Of a DNA stretch of 64,000 nt, positions 1 through 11,800 are shown in pieces. Within the stretch, counting starts at the first letter, position 1, and each line of letters starts with the position of its first letter. Location of the stretch: the NCBI RefSeq assembly GCF_000224145.3, contig NC_020168.2:372001-436000 (forward strand), given 5' to 3'. Both the position numbers and the translations under genes were made by a program. The notes beneath the pieces were generated by a model, which saw only the letters and a program-made list of their open reading frames with translations, ran no database searches and was not told the DNA's origin. The stretch is from Ciona intestinalis. Taxonomy: Eukaryota > Chordata > Ascidiacea > Phlebobranchia > Cionidae.

Positions 1-120
1 ATTTGACATTCAGTTTAACCTTGGTGTCGTGACCATGTGACAAACCGAATGTGAATAAAACGTAATATAACGATAGTACAAAATAAAAAGTTACACAAGA
101 TCGTATGCTAAGTTACTCAC

Positions 121-845
121 CCCCGGGTTGCAATGCCCGACTTAATATATCAACTTTATAAAACGAACGACTTTCCACAAATTCCTCGGTGACGTTACCC
201 GAGCCCTCGGACTCGTCATCGTCTATCGTTGCACCTGAACGCACAAATATTTCGGACCATTCGCCACCAACTTCATTTTCGGAGGTAAACGGATCTATAA
301 GTCAAAATATTAGCATCAGTTACGGCTTATACTCGGCTAACTGTAGCCGAATAGTTAGGAATTACGGATCAAGCGCTACTAAACACGTAGCCGCTAAAAA
401 TCCAGTCCAACGATCTACATTTTACCTAAAATGACATCGCATCAATCTTTTATTCAAATTTAATATTATTTAATATTTCGTTGTAAGATTCGTCCAACTG
501 TATTAACATTACCTCAGGACCAGATTCATAAAATTCATCATAGTAATAGTAATATGCTTATATGTTTTTACGCATACAAGGTTTATGTTCATTATTCTTA
601 CCTGCTCCATCACTTAGTGGAAAACTTAACTTCGCGAGAAGAACGATAGCAAAACAAAAACGAAACATCATATACTTCTAACCTGATACCCTACAAACGT
701 AGAATGGCGTGGTCTTCCCAAATGCAGACTTGCGAAACCTTTGGAATGCGTGCACGTCATTATTAAATCGGCGGGTGTCGCAAAAAAGCAATCTAGTTTC
801 GCCGCTTTTTGCTTGACTTGATTGCTCAATGCTGAAGAACGGCAT
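121..845 (-). CDS. Unrecognised protein gene, 5' part only (runs off left edge)
   Basis: Two candidate exons on the minus strand. Exon 1: ATG at 845 to 683, beginning MPFFSIEQSSQAKSG, donor gttaga, phase 1. Exon 2: 294 to 121, acceptor ttgacttatag, donor gtgagtaa, phase 1 to phase 1, an acidic stretch that includes SGATIDDDESEGSGN and FYKVDILSRAL. Only the phase-1 frame stays open through exon 2, and it joins exon 1 without a shift, which is the main argument for a real gene. Further exons would lie left of base 1. I recognise no domain; the second exon looks like an extracellular or disordered acidic segment. It would be transcribed divergently from gelsolin. Exon 2 is better supported than exon 1, whose start and donor are weak. 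Confidence 0.38.
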
Positions 846-984
846 GTTACTACTTTTGCAACGCACAAGAAATAATTTGTTTGCTGTTTTGTCCTTTGTT
901 TTTAACTAACAAAGGGTGAAAAGTGGAATCAGATTCATAACATAATTTTTACTTACATCTTTAAAAACAATAGCAAAGTTCATG

Positions 985-1182
985 TATAGTAGGGTGGGGG
1001 AAGATGGGACACCTTTTCATTCTATTTTCTCATCACATTTGGTAGTAAACAAAGAACATTTAAAGAATTATTAAACCGTATGCTCATGACTCCGAAAGGC
1101 CGTTGTTAACTGTTTAAAACACGATCACAATATTTGGATATTATGTGTTAAAGGTGTCCCATATTCCCCCACTCTGCTATAT
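985..1182 (+). mobile_element. MITE copy, AGTAGGGTGGGG family
   Basis: Full-length copy: left end tatagtagggtggggg, right end ccccactctgctata, with the usual internal landmarks tagtaaacaaagaac and tgtttaaaacacgat. Confidence 0.8.
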
Positions 1183-1606
1183 ATTATTGCGACAACATTG
1201 AAAAATGCGTTAGCAGCAAAACGACAATCGTTAAAACACGCTTTGGATAAAAGGGTGGGAAATCGCGTCAGATTGAAAGCGTGATTGTTGAACTAGATTC
1301 AACGGTGTATTTACAGTAGCGTGTACTGTCACACACTGTTCTCATTATACATATGCAAATAAATGTCGCATTGAATTATTGAACACGTTAAATTAATTAT
1401 CGATGAAACCTTCAACTGATTACCGCTATTATTATATTGCTGTTCAAATAGAAAATCACCGCTATACTTAATACACATATTAGTTCAAAATTACAATCCC
1501 TCGTATTCACATTATGCCAATTTTGTATTTAAGGTAAAAGCTTCTGGAATTTTGTATCGGTATAGTTCTTCAAACACAGATAAGATTAATCATCAGTACG
1601 AATGAT

Positions 1607-1812
1607 ACGTGGGGCAAGATGGGTGTCGTTGGAACATAATATATTATTATGGGGTAAGATGGGACATTGTTAGCACATATTATCGCATACTTACTGTTAT
1701 TAACAATTAACAAAGCTGTTTTGTGTTTAATTCGGTAACCTTTTTTGTTTACTGCCAAATTAGACGATAAAGAGAATGATAACAGGGTCCCATTTTACCA
1801 AACCCTACTATA
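1607..1812 (-). mobile_element. MITE copy with a doubled end
   Basis: The left side has two copies of the ggggcaagatggg / ggggtaagatggg end about 40 bp apart; the right end is aaccctactatat. The internal order is reversed relative to the 985 copy. Probably one copy inserted into, or recombined with, another. Confidence 0.65.
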
Positions 1813-2834
1813 TCTTTTGGTTTGGTACATTAAAGAGAAACGAGATTTCGGTTACGATGCGGCATTGAAGAAATGTAAACATTACGTTGAACGTTTCGGG
1901 GAAACGATTCTGTTTGTGGACTTAGTTTCATCGATCGCAGTATTTCAAGTGTATTGAGGCTGTTTATATTTTCTGATTTGTAGGAAACTGAACAGTTCAC
2001 CATGGGTTAGGGTATTCGTAGCATATCAGGTTAAACGAGGTCACAAGCAAGTCTTTTGAACCGCTATGATTGTATCTGCATTAGAAACTTCAAAGCGTAT
2101 TGAAAAAGCTCTGCCTGTGGTGTGACCGGGTAATTTTGGTGGCAAACGTGTGTGTTAAAGAGGGCACCGGTGAAATGACGCGTATGTATGTTTATGGTGC
2201 TTACTGATGCCACACTTTCCGTGTGGTTTGCTATTTCGAACCAGATTGAACTTTGTGTTGTCTGCTCCTCAGGGAACCGGCAAGATATCGATCAAATGGC
2301 AAACGCGACTGTAAAGAAGAAAGGCGGATGGTTAGAGAAAGGCGTATGCCACTAACTGTGCAGCTTTGCGGTCAGTGGATAAAACAGCCAACGCTGTTAG
2401 GTTTGGTTGGTGAATGAATTAGGTTACTTGGATTCTTAATAAGCTGCATACGTTTGCCCCGAAGGCAAAAGAAACGTAAGAATAAGTTGCTTATTTCGAG
2501 ATCTGCATTTGGTAATGAAAGGGTGATGTTGTAGTGCGTCATAGAATAGCATTGAAGCGTAGAAAGTAATTTATGATTACAGTGAGTGGCTACAAGCTGG
2601 TTTACTGTTGCTTATCAGCATGTTGCTTTTGTACAAGGCAGTATAACATTATTTACATGAATTATGACTCAATGATTCTAAAGCAACAATCTTAGTGACG
2701 TTTCATTTCCTGTGCTGATCATCGAGTCGGTGAAACAGAAAACCGGCGTCGAAGAAATACTAAAAGTTGTTTTATTTCATACCCAACACAGGTTTAAGTA
2801 ATTGTATTTGATTGTATAAGTTAACAAGGTACCA

Positions 2835-5800
2835 ATGGCTCCCAAGAATCTAAAGGTAAGAATAAATGAACGTTTGGTATTGTTTAATCGATTGAGGTGT
2901 TTCGGTACATGTTGTATTCTTACGCGACCGGTGTATAGTTATTAGTTGGTGTTAAAATATATTGTGTAACATAACATAAGCTGTGTGTATTGTAACATAG
3001 GCGGTGTTAAGGGAACGAAGGTTGCTTGAATATTCAGTGTTTGAGTTGACAGAGCTAAACCAGACGTGTAAATAAAGCAACGTTATTCAAACCGTCGCTG
3101 ATTTTCACGGGAAAAATGTGACACCGGTGCTTTTTGTTGCGTGTCCACCGTTTGCAGTACTTTAACTGGAAATGTCAGTTGTTTTGACCATTTGGTTGGC
3201 GTGCAAAACATTTTGGTACGTGATGCTTTCAAGGAAATTTCGTGCCCATTGACATTCTACGCCCTTTTGTTTATAAGCATCATAGCACGATATGCTATAT
3301 TGTAATCAACCATCAGTGACTGTATTGTCACTAATTACGCCTCATACTGCGCAACATAATACCATATCATGATTATAACATGTAGTTTTATGGGAAACTA
3401 CGTTCTTTGTTTTCCAACTATATTAGGTTGGGGTAAGATGGGACATTCCCTTATAACGGCCTATTTGGTAGAAAACAAACAAATGAGCACAAAATTATAA
3501 AACTGTATCTTCATGACTATAAAGCAGCATCGATAATTAGTAAAACCACGATTGGGAAATATTAGGAATTTGCTCACGGTATCCATCTTATTTTTTACCC
3601 AAACTTCGTGGCATGACTCTTATAATACATGGATAAACAGATTATAGACTGTTTTATTTGTGTGGCAAATCGACCAAAAACCAAAAGTATATTTTTCATA
3701 TTTGTTTGTGTTAAAAAAACTATTAAAGGAATGAGCTATAAAAGCATTATAGTACGGTGGGGTAAGATGGAACATAATTTCATTCGTTTTTCTCGTCTCA
3801 TTTGATAGCAAACAAGGTGTTCCATCTTACCCCAAATTACTCTACTATGTTGAAATACGCAATACTTTACAAAGACAATATTTCAATGGTTATTATATTT
3901 TAAGATTTGGCGAATTGAGGACTTCGAGATGGTGGAGCAACCGAAGTCGTCATACGGTTATTTCTTTACTGGTGATTCGTATTTGGTGATGAACGAGTAC
4001 AAGGACAGTGATGGAAATACTGCTTATGACCTTCATATGTGGATAGGTGGGTTCCATACTTTCATTTATGTTTGTTTTACATACGACGGGCGCATAACGA
4101 ATAAACAGTAATTTATATTTTCAAAACAGTAGTGGGGCGTCAGATGGATGGCGTTGGCTCATAGTATGCCATGTTTCCTCATCGTGTTTATAACAATTAA
4201 CAACCGCATTATAGCGCGTGAGGCTATGATTTTACAATTCTGTAAATAATCTTTTTTACTACCTAAAGGAACAATAAAAGAGAATCAAAACGTGAACCTT
4301 CTTACCCAACATATGATAATGGTTCTAAACGATTTAACGCATTTAAATGCTTTAGTCACGTACTACAGATGTTTCATGTCTTACTAGACGCAAAACTTTC
4401 CCCATCGATGTAAATAGATACGGTCTATTACCGACACATATACCGGCGTTCCCAGAGGATCCTATATTTAATTGGAATAACGTCTGTCCCGTCTACCGCG
4501 TATGAGCTTATACCATTATAAGGCTGGTCCATTGGATACAAAACGTCGCATTTTTACACAATTTTTAGTAGGGTGGGGGAAGACGGGACGCCTTTTCATT
4601 TTATTCTCGTTCTATTTGGTAGTAAACAAAGAACATTCAAAGAATAACAAAACCGTATCCTCACGACTCCCATTGACCGTTGTTAATTGTTAAAGATTCG
4701 AGTATTTGAATAATATGTGCTTAAGGTCTCCCTTACCCCACCCTACTGGAATATATAAGGCTTTATTTTGTAAGTAAGCAACGAACCGTTGTTGCTATAA
4801 CATAATTAAACGTTAGGTTAGACTGAAGTGAAATATAAACCTGATACTGATTATTCACAGAGCAGCTGTTAACGTTTGTTTCGCCGATACAGAACGATAA
4901 GCTTGTTTTATATAAAGAAAACCAAGCACACATATAGCCAATATGATTGGTTATTAGGTAGTTTCATTTTAGATTACATCAAACGTATTATGAATCACAA
5001 TTGAGCATAACTTAAGCATAACGTAACCACTGTACGTGGGCGTTAGTAATTCTTTTTTGAAGTATATATGGCGTTATAGGTAATTTATATTAGAATGAAT
5101 GATTCGATTGTATATTCGATCACGATAACGAAGATCAAAGTAGTACCGTTTACAAAAAAGACAGTCGTTATAACACCCTTATAGTAGGGTGGGGAAAGAT
5201 GGGACACCTTTTTATTGTATTTTCTCGTCCCACTTTGTGGTAAACAAAGAACATTCAAATAATTATAAAACCGGATCCTCACGACTCCCATAGACCGTTG
5301 TTAATTGTTTAAAACACGATCAGGATATTTAGATATTCCGAGCTAAAGATGTCCCCTCACAGTACTATATATATTATATAAATAAAACTTATTCGATAAG
5401 GGTCGTTCTCTATTTTTTAAACTTCTTTTTAAACACCTTTCTTCTTTTTAAACACCTTTCCTACTCCAGGAAGTAAGAGCAGTCAAGATGAATACGGATC
5501 TTGTGCTTTTCACGCTGTTAAGTTAGATGATGAATATGGTGGAGTTCCCGTACAACACCGAGAGACTGAAGGTTACGAATCCTCTCTTTTCATGGGCTAC
5601 TTCAAACCAGCAATCAAGTATCAGGTATTTTACTCTAGTTTGGTTTGATGCGATTTTTTCAGAAGCTGTTTAGTTTTTGATATTTAGGTGGTACTTTTGA
5701 ATAATATTTAGGCATCTCTATGTATAATGCTGTGGGGTAAGACAGGATATATTTACTACCAAATGGGACGATAAACGGGAATGAAAACATTTGTTATTTT

Positions 5801-8800
5801 ATCCCAACCTACTATATATATAAAACGATTTTGCGTTGGTATGTCCCTTACGGTGGTAATCCCAAACAAAGTAATACCTGCGTGTTTGTACATGTTGTTT
5901 GTGACGTTATATCATTTCCGTTTCCTTGTTTGTTGTTCCATTATCATTTCATCCGTTTGTTTCTACTTTACAGGAAGGCGGAGTGGCATCAGGGTTCAAT
6001 CATGTGGAGATTAATGATTATAGTTCTGTAAAGAGGTTACTGTGGGTCCGGGGAAGACGACATGTGAGGGCCAATGTCGTCCCATTGGCATGGTCCAGCT
6101 TAAACAAATCTGATTGTTTCGTGTTAGACATGGGAAATGTAAGTGCTGACCATTCTGAATGAATGTAATTTATTTAACTTCGCATGGCGGGACAACAACA
6201 GTCTTTCGTTTCATACACCTCGTGCCCGCTTACAAGTTACCACGTATGTAATTTATTTGCCCTTGCATGGCAGGGCAACGACAGTCGTTTTAACACGGAT
6301 GTTCTGTTTCATGCACCTCGTGCCTGCTTAACGAGTTATCACATACGCACTTTAGGTAAATTTTTTTTATATTTTTTTAACTTTTTATTGAGTATATACC
6401 TGACAAAGCGCGCTGACAAGACCACTGTGCTGTGAAAAACTTCGGCTCAGTTTGTTATAAAGTATCTTGCATTTACAACCTCTGGTATGTTGATAGACCA
6501 TCTACACATGGAACGGACCGAAATGCAACAGGTTTGAAGCATTACAAGCAACTGTTGTCGCCAATGATGTACGAAGCAACGAACGTGCTGGGAAGGCGAA
6601 GGTTAAGAAACTGAACACGACGAAACAGGTATTTTCCAATTCCAGGAACTGTNNNNNNNNNNNNNNNNNNNNNNNNNNNNNNNNNNNNNNNNNNNNNNNN
6701 NNNNNNNNNNNNNNNNNNNNNNNNNNNNNNNNNNNNNNNNNNNNNNNNNNNNNNNNNNNNNNNNNNNNNNNNNNNNNNNNNNNNNNNNNNNNNNNNNNNN
6801 NNNNNNNNNNNNNNNNNNNNNNNNNNNNNNNNNNNNNNNNNNNNNNNNNNNNNNNNNNNNNNNNNNNNNNNNNNNNNNNNNNNNNNNNNNNNNNNNNNNN
6901 NNNNNNNNNNNNNNNNNNNNNNNNNNNNNNNNNNNNNNNNNNNNNNNNNNNNNNNNNNNNNNNNNNNNNNNNNNNNNNNNNNNNNNNNNNNNNNNNNNNN
7001 NNNNNNNNNNNNNNNNNNNNNNNNNNNNNNNNNNNNNNNNNNNNNNNNNNNNNNNNNNNNNNNNNNNNNNNNNNNNNNNNNNNNNNNNNNNNNNNNNNNN
7101 NNNNNNNNNNNNNNNNNNNNNNNNNNNNNNNNNNNNNNNNNNNNNNNNNNNNCGTATTTGGTGATGAACGAGTACAACGTCATGACTGGAAATACAGCTT
7201 ATGACCTTCATATGTGGATAGGTGGGTTCCATACTTTCATTTATGTTTGTTTTACATACGACGGGCGCATAACGAATAAACAGTAATTTATATTTTCAAA
7301 ACAGTAGTGGGGCGTCAGATGGATGGCGTTGGCTCATAGTATGCCATGTTTCCTCATCGTGTTTATAACAATTAACAACCGCATTATAGCGCGTGAGGCT
7401 ATGATTTTACAATTCTGTAAATAATCTTTTTTACTACCTAAAGGAACAATAAAAGAGAATCAAAACGTGAACCTTCTTACCCAACATATGATAATGGTTC
7501 TAAACGATTTAACGCATTTAAATGCTTTAGTCACGTACTACAGATGTTTCATGTCTTACTGCGCAAAACTTTCCCCATCGATGTAAATAGATACGGTCTA
7601 TTACCGACACATATACCGGCGTTCCCAGAGGATCCTATATTTAATTGGAATAACGTCTGTCCCGTCTACCGCGTATGAGCTTATACCATTATAAGGCTGG
7701 TCCATTGGATACAAAACGTCGCATTTTTACACAATTTTTGGTAGGGTGGGGGAAGACGGGACACCTTTTCATTCTATTCTCGTTCTATTTGGTAGTAAAC
7801 AAAGAACATTCAAAGAATAACAAAACCGTATCCTCACGACTCCCATAGACCGCTGTTTAATTGTTTAAAGATTCGAGTATTTGAATAATATGTGCTTAAG
7901 GTCTCCCTTACCCCACCCTACTGGAATATATAAGGCTTTATTTTGTAAGTAAGCAACGAACCGTTGTTGCTATAACATAATTAAACGTTAGGTTAGACTG
8001 AAGTGAAATATAAACCTGATACTGATTATTCACAGAGCAGCTGTTAACGTTTGTTTCGCCGATACAGAACATTAAGCTTGTTTTATATAAAGAAAACCAA
8101 GCACACATATAGCCAATATGATTGGTTATTAGGTAGTTTCATTTTAGATTACATCAAACGTATTATGAATCACAATTGAGCATAACTTAAGCATAACGTA
8201 ACCACTGTACGTGGGCGTTAGTAATTCTTTTTTGAAGTATATATGGCGTTATAGGTAATTTATATTAGAATGAATGATTCGATTGTATATTCGATCACGA
8301 TAACGAAGATCAAAGTAGTACCGTTTACAAAAAAGACAGTCGTTATAACACCCTTATAGTAGGGTGGGGAAAGATGGGACACCTTTTTATTCTATTTTCT
8401 CGTCCCACTTTGTGGTAAACAAAGAACATTCAAAGAATTATAAAACCGTATCCTCACGACTCCCATTGGCCGCTGTTAATTGTTTAAAACACGATCAGGA
8501 TATTTAGATATTCCGAGCTAAAGATGTCCCGTCTCAGTACTATATATATTATATAAATAAAACTTATTCGATAAGAGTCGTTCTCTATTTTTTAAACTTC
8601 TTTTTAAACACCTTTCCTACTCCAGGAAGTAAGAGCAGTCAAGATGAATACGGATCTTGTGCTTTTCACGCTGTTAAGTTAGATGATGAATATGGTGGAG
8701 TTCCCGTACAACACCGAGAGACTGAAGGTTACGAATCATCTCTTTTCATGGGCTACTTCAAACCAGCAATCAAGTATCAGGTATTTTAGTCTAGTTTGAT

Positions 8801-11800
8801 TTTATGCGATTTTTCAAAAGCCGTTTAGTTTCTGAAATTTTGGTGGTACTTTTGGATAATATTTAAGCATCTCTACGTATAATACTCCGGGGTAAGACAC
8901 AATATATTTACTACCAAATGGGACGATAAACGAGAATGAAAACATTTGCCATTTTACCCCAACCTACTATATATAAAAACGATTTTGCGTTGGTATGTCT
9001 CTTATGGTGGTAATCCCAAACAAAGTAATACCTGCGTGTTTGTACATGTTGTTTGTGACGTTATATCATTTCCGTTTCCTTGTTTGTTGTTCCATTATCA
9101 TTTCATCCGTTTGTTTCTACTTTACAGGAAGGCGGAGTGGCATCAGGGTTTAATCATGTGGAGATTAATGATTATAGTTCTGTAAAGAGGTTACTGTGGG
9201 TCCGGGGAAGACGACATGTGAGGGCCAATGTCGTCCCATTGGCATGGTCCAGCTTAAACAAATCTGATTGTTTCGTGTTAGACATGGGAAATGTAAGTGC
9301 TGACCATTCTGAATGAATGTAATTTATTTAACTTCGCATGGCGGGACAACAACAGTCTTTCGTTTCATACACCTCGTGCCCGCTTACAAGTTACCACGTA
9401 TGTAATTTATTTGCCCTTGCATGGCAGGGCAACGACAGTCGTTTTAACACGGATGTTCTGTTTCATGCACCTCGTGCCTGCTTAACGAGTTATCACATAC
9501 GCACTTTAGGTAAATTTTTTTTATATTTTTTTAACTTTTTATTGAGTATATACCTGACAAAGCGCGCTGACAAGACCACTGTGCTGAAAAAACTTCGGCT
9601 CAGTTTGTTATAAAGTATCTTGCATTTACAACCTCTGTAATGTTGATAGACCATCTACACATGGAACGGACCGAAATGCAACAGGTTTGAAGCATTGCAA
9701 GCAACTGTTGTCGCCAATGATGTACGAAGCAACGAACGTGCTGGGAAGGCGAAGGTTAAGAAACTGAACACAACGAAACAGGTATTTTCCAATTCCAGGA
9801 ACTGTTTTGCGGTGTTTACAATCAAATAATTGTTTACAAAAAATGGTTGCTCACAAAAATTAATTGTTAAAGAAAATTACAAAAATTTACTGTTCTCAAA
9901 AAATTGTGGCACAAAAAAAATTTTTTTACAAAGTAAAGTGTTCACAAAAATTCACACAATGCTTATGTTACAAAGCTCGAGGAATTCCTTGGGCCTATGG
10001 TTGGTTCAATTGCTGAAGGAGAACCGGAGCCTTCTCGTGGATCCCATAATGCAAAGTCTATTAGCAGCTGCAAGGTTAGTTCTTGTCAATTTATGTGTGG
10101 TAGGTGGGGTAAGATGGTCCATGTGGGTTGGGGTAAGATGGTTCATGTGGGTTGGGGTAAGATGGTCCATATGGGTTGGGGTAAGATGGTTCATGTGCGT
10201 TGGGGTAAGATGGTTCATGAGGGTTGGGGTAAGATGGTTTATTCTTTTATTTCTATTATTGCCCCTGTAGTAGTAAACAAAGGATATTCATATAATTTTG
10301 AAACCGTATCCACACGACTCTAAAATGAGGTTGTTGAAAACACAAAATCACCGAAATATAGTATATTATGTGCTAACGGTATCGGTGTTTGTTTCAGCTC
10401 TTTAAGGTGTCTGACGACAGTGGGACAATGGTAACAACACTGGTTTCAGATAAAACGCCATTCAAGCAATCAATGCTGGATGGTGGTAACGTTTACATCA
10501 TCAGTAATAAAGATGCTGCGCAGATCTTCGTATGGAAAGGTGAGTTAAAGAATTTAATTTTTGTAAAATTGTATGAAATACGCTTTACCACACATGGAAT
10601 TCAGATAATTTAAACAAATGTAAAACAATCTTTTTTTGCTCCTTTGCCATAAAATCGTTATTTTTGTTTCGTTTGTCATTCGGCAAGATTCAAACCCTAA
10701 TGAAGTCTTGTTGTCGAATGGCAGACAAATAGAAATAAAATCAACGTTTTTATACCTAAGGGTCTAAGAAAAGGCGGTTTATTCCTGGTAGCAGAAGTAA
10801 CATAATTTTAAAAATTAACAAACTGAAGGCCGTAAGCATTGCATACCATGAAAAAAATAACCTAAAAAATTAAATACTATGTAACTCACGAAGTATACGA
10901 AACAAAACACCTGTGTTATGACGACTGTCGTTTTTCGCAACGCGAGGATAAAGCAAGTTACATTCATTCAAGTTTCTCAAATGTCATATCGAGTTTGTTT
11001 CTAAAATAGGCAAAAGTGCTTCGAAAGAGGAAAGGCAGGAAGCAATGAAGAACGCATCGGAGTTTATCAAACAGGAAGGTCTACCAAGTCATGCCAATAT
11101 CACAGTAATGTCACAATTCTCGGAGACGCCACTTTTCAAAATGATGTTTGACGGTATGTATAGTATGGACATTTTATTTTGATAATTCGAAAAACCTGTA
11201 GCAGTTTTGTATTGACTTGCGTTCGCTACGATGTATCATAAGTAATCTGACTACAGTTTAACATGCAAACCCACAGTCACGTGGTTAGAGGTCACGGTCA
11301 TGGTTTACAACACACAACACAACCAAATGGCGTGACGATTACTGGAGCGTATATAATCACGCAATAATGAAAGGCCACAAACCCAATTTTAAGTTAAAAA
11401 ATGTCTAATCAAGGTATGTAGTACGATTCGCAAAGTTTCTTTAAACTTGTGGGCTGTGTTATGGCCAATTTGCTTGACCATATATGTGTGAGGAAAATTT
11501 AATTACATTGATTCACTTTAATAGTTTAGTACTGAGCTGATTTTTCCTGCTGTTAGATTGGCAAGCAATCAACGCACAGAAGGGACTTGGTGAGATTTGG
11601 TCGATGAATAAGATTGCTAAAGTAGCGAAGGTAGACTTCGATGCTAGTACCCTCCACATAAGACCAGATCTTGCTGCGAAACACCAACTTCCTGATAATG
11701 GAAGCGGGGAAGTAAAGGTAGGTGACGTCACCGCCTACTAGAGATATCTCTAGCAGGCCGTGGTGACGTATATTAGGCTGGGGTAAGATGGGATATGTTA

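Larger units (their letters stand above)
846..2834. other. Intergenic stretch upstream of gelsolin
   Basis: About 2 kb between the divergent left gene and the gelsolin ATG. It holds MITE copies at 985-1182 and 1607-1812. The rest (1813-2834) shows no convincing coding exon. An acceptor-like site ending cccaacacag at about 2791 lies 44 bases before the gelsolin ATG and could be a 5'-UTR intron end or a spliced-leader trans-splice acceptor. Confidence 0.6.
3977..6652 (+). repeat. Gelsolin G1-G2 segment, copy A (left of gap)
   Basis: From the middle of exon 2 to just past exon 5, this segment is repeated almost base for base, introns and MITEs included, at 7153-9804. It ends exactly at the N run. 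Differences from copy B are scattered substitutions and small indels (for example an extra cctttcttctttttaaacac-type unit near 5440), as expected between alleles of a highly polymorphic tunicate. Confidence 0.92.

Noticed and set aside
5781-6435. Several overlapping + strand ORFs around the G2 exon
   Set aside because: Apart from exon 5974-6138 they run through intron and repeat sequence; the same set reappears in copy B for the same reason.
6542-7232. Long minus-strand ORFs across the gap
   Set aside because: They are open only because the 500 Ns translate as X; the flanking residues are antisense to gelsolin exons.
9830-10323. ORFs with repeated WGKMVH or HLTPTHMN peptides
   Set aside because: They are translations of the 24-bp minisatellite, whose period is a multiple of three; the region is intronic.
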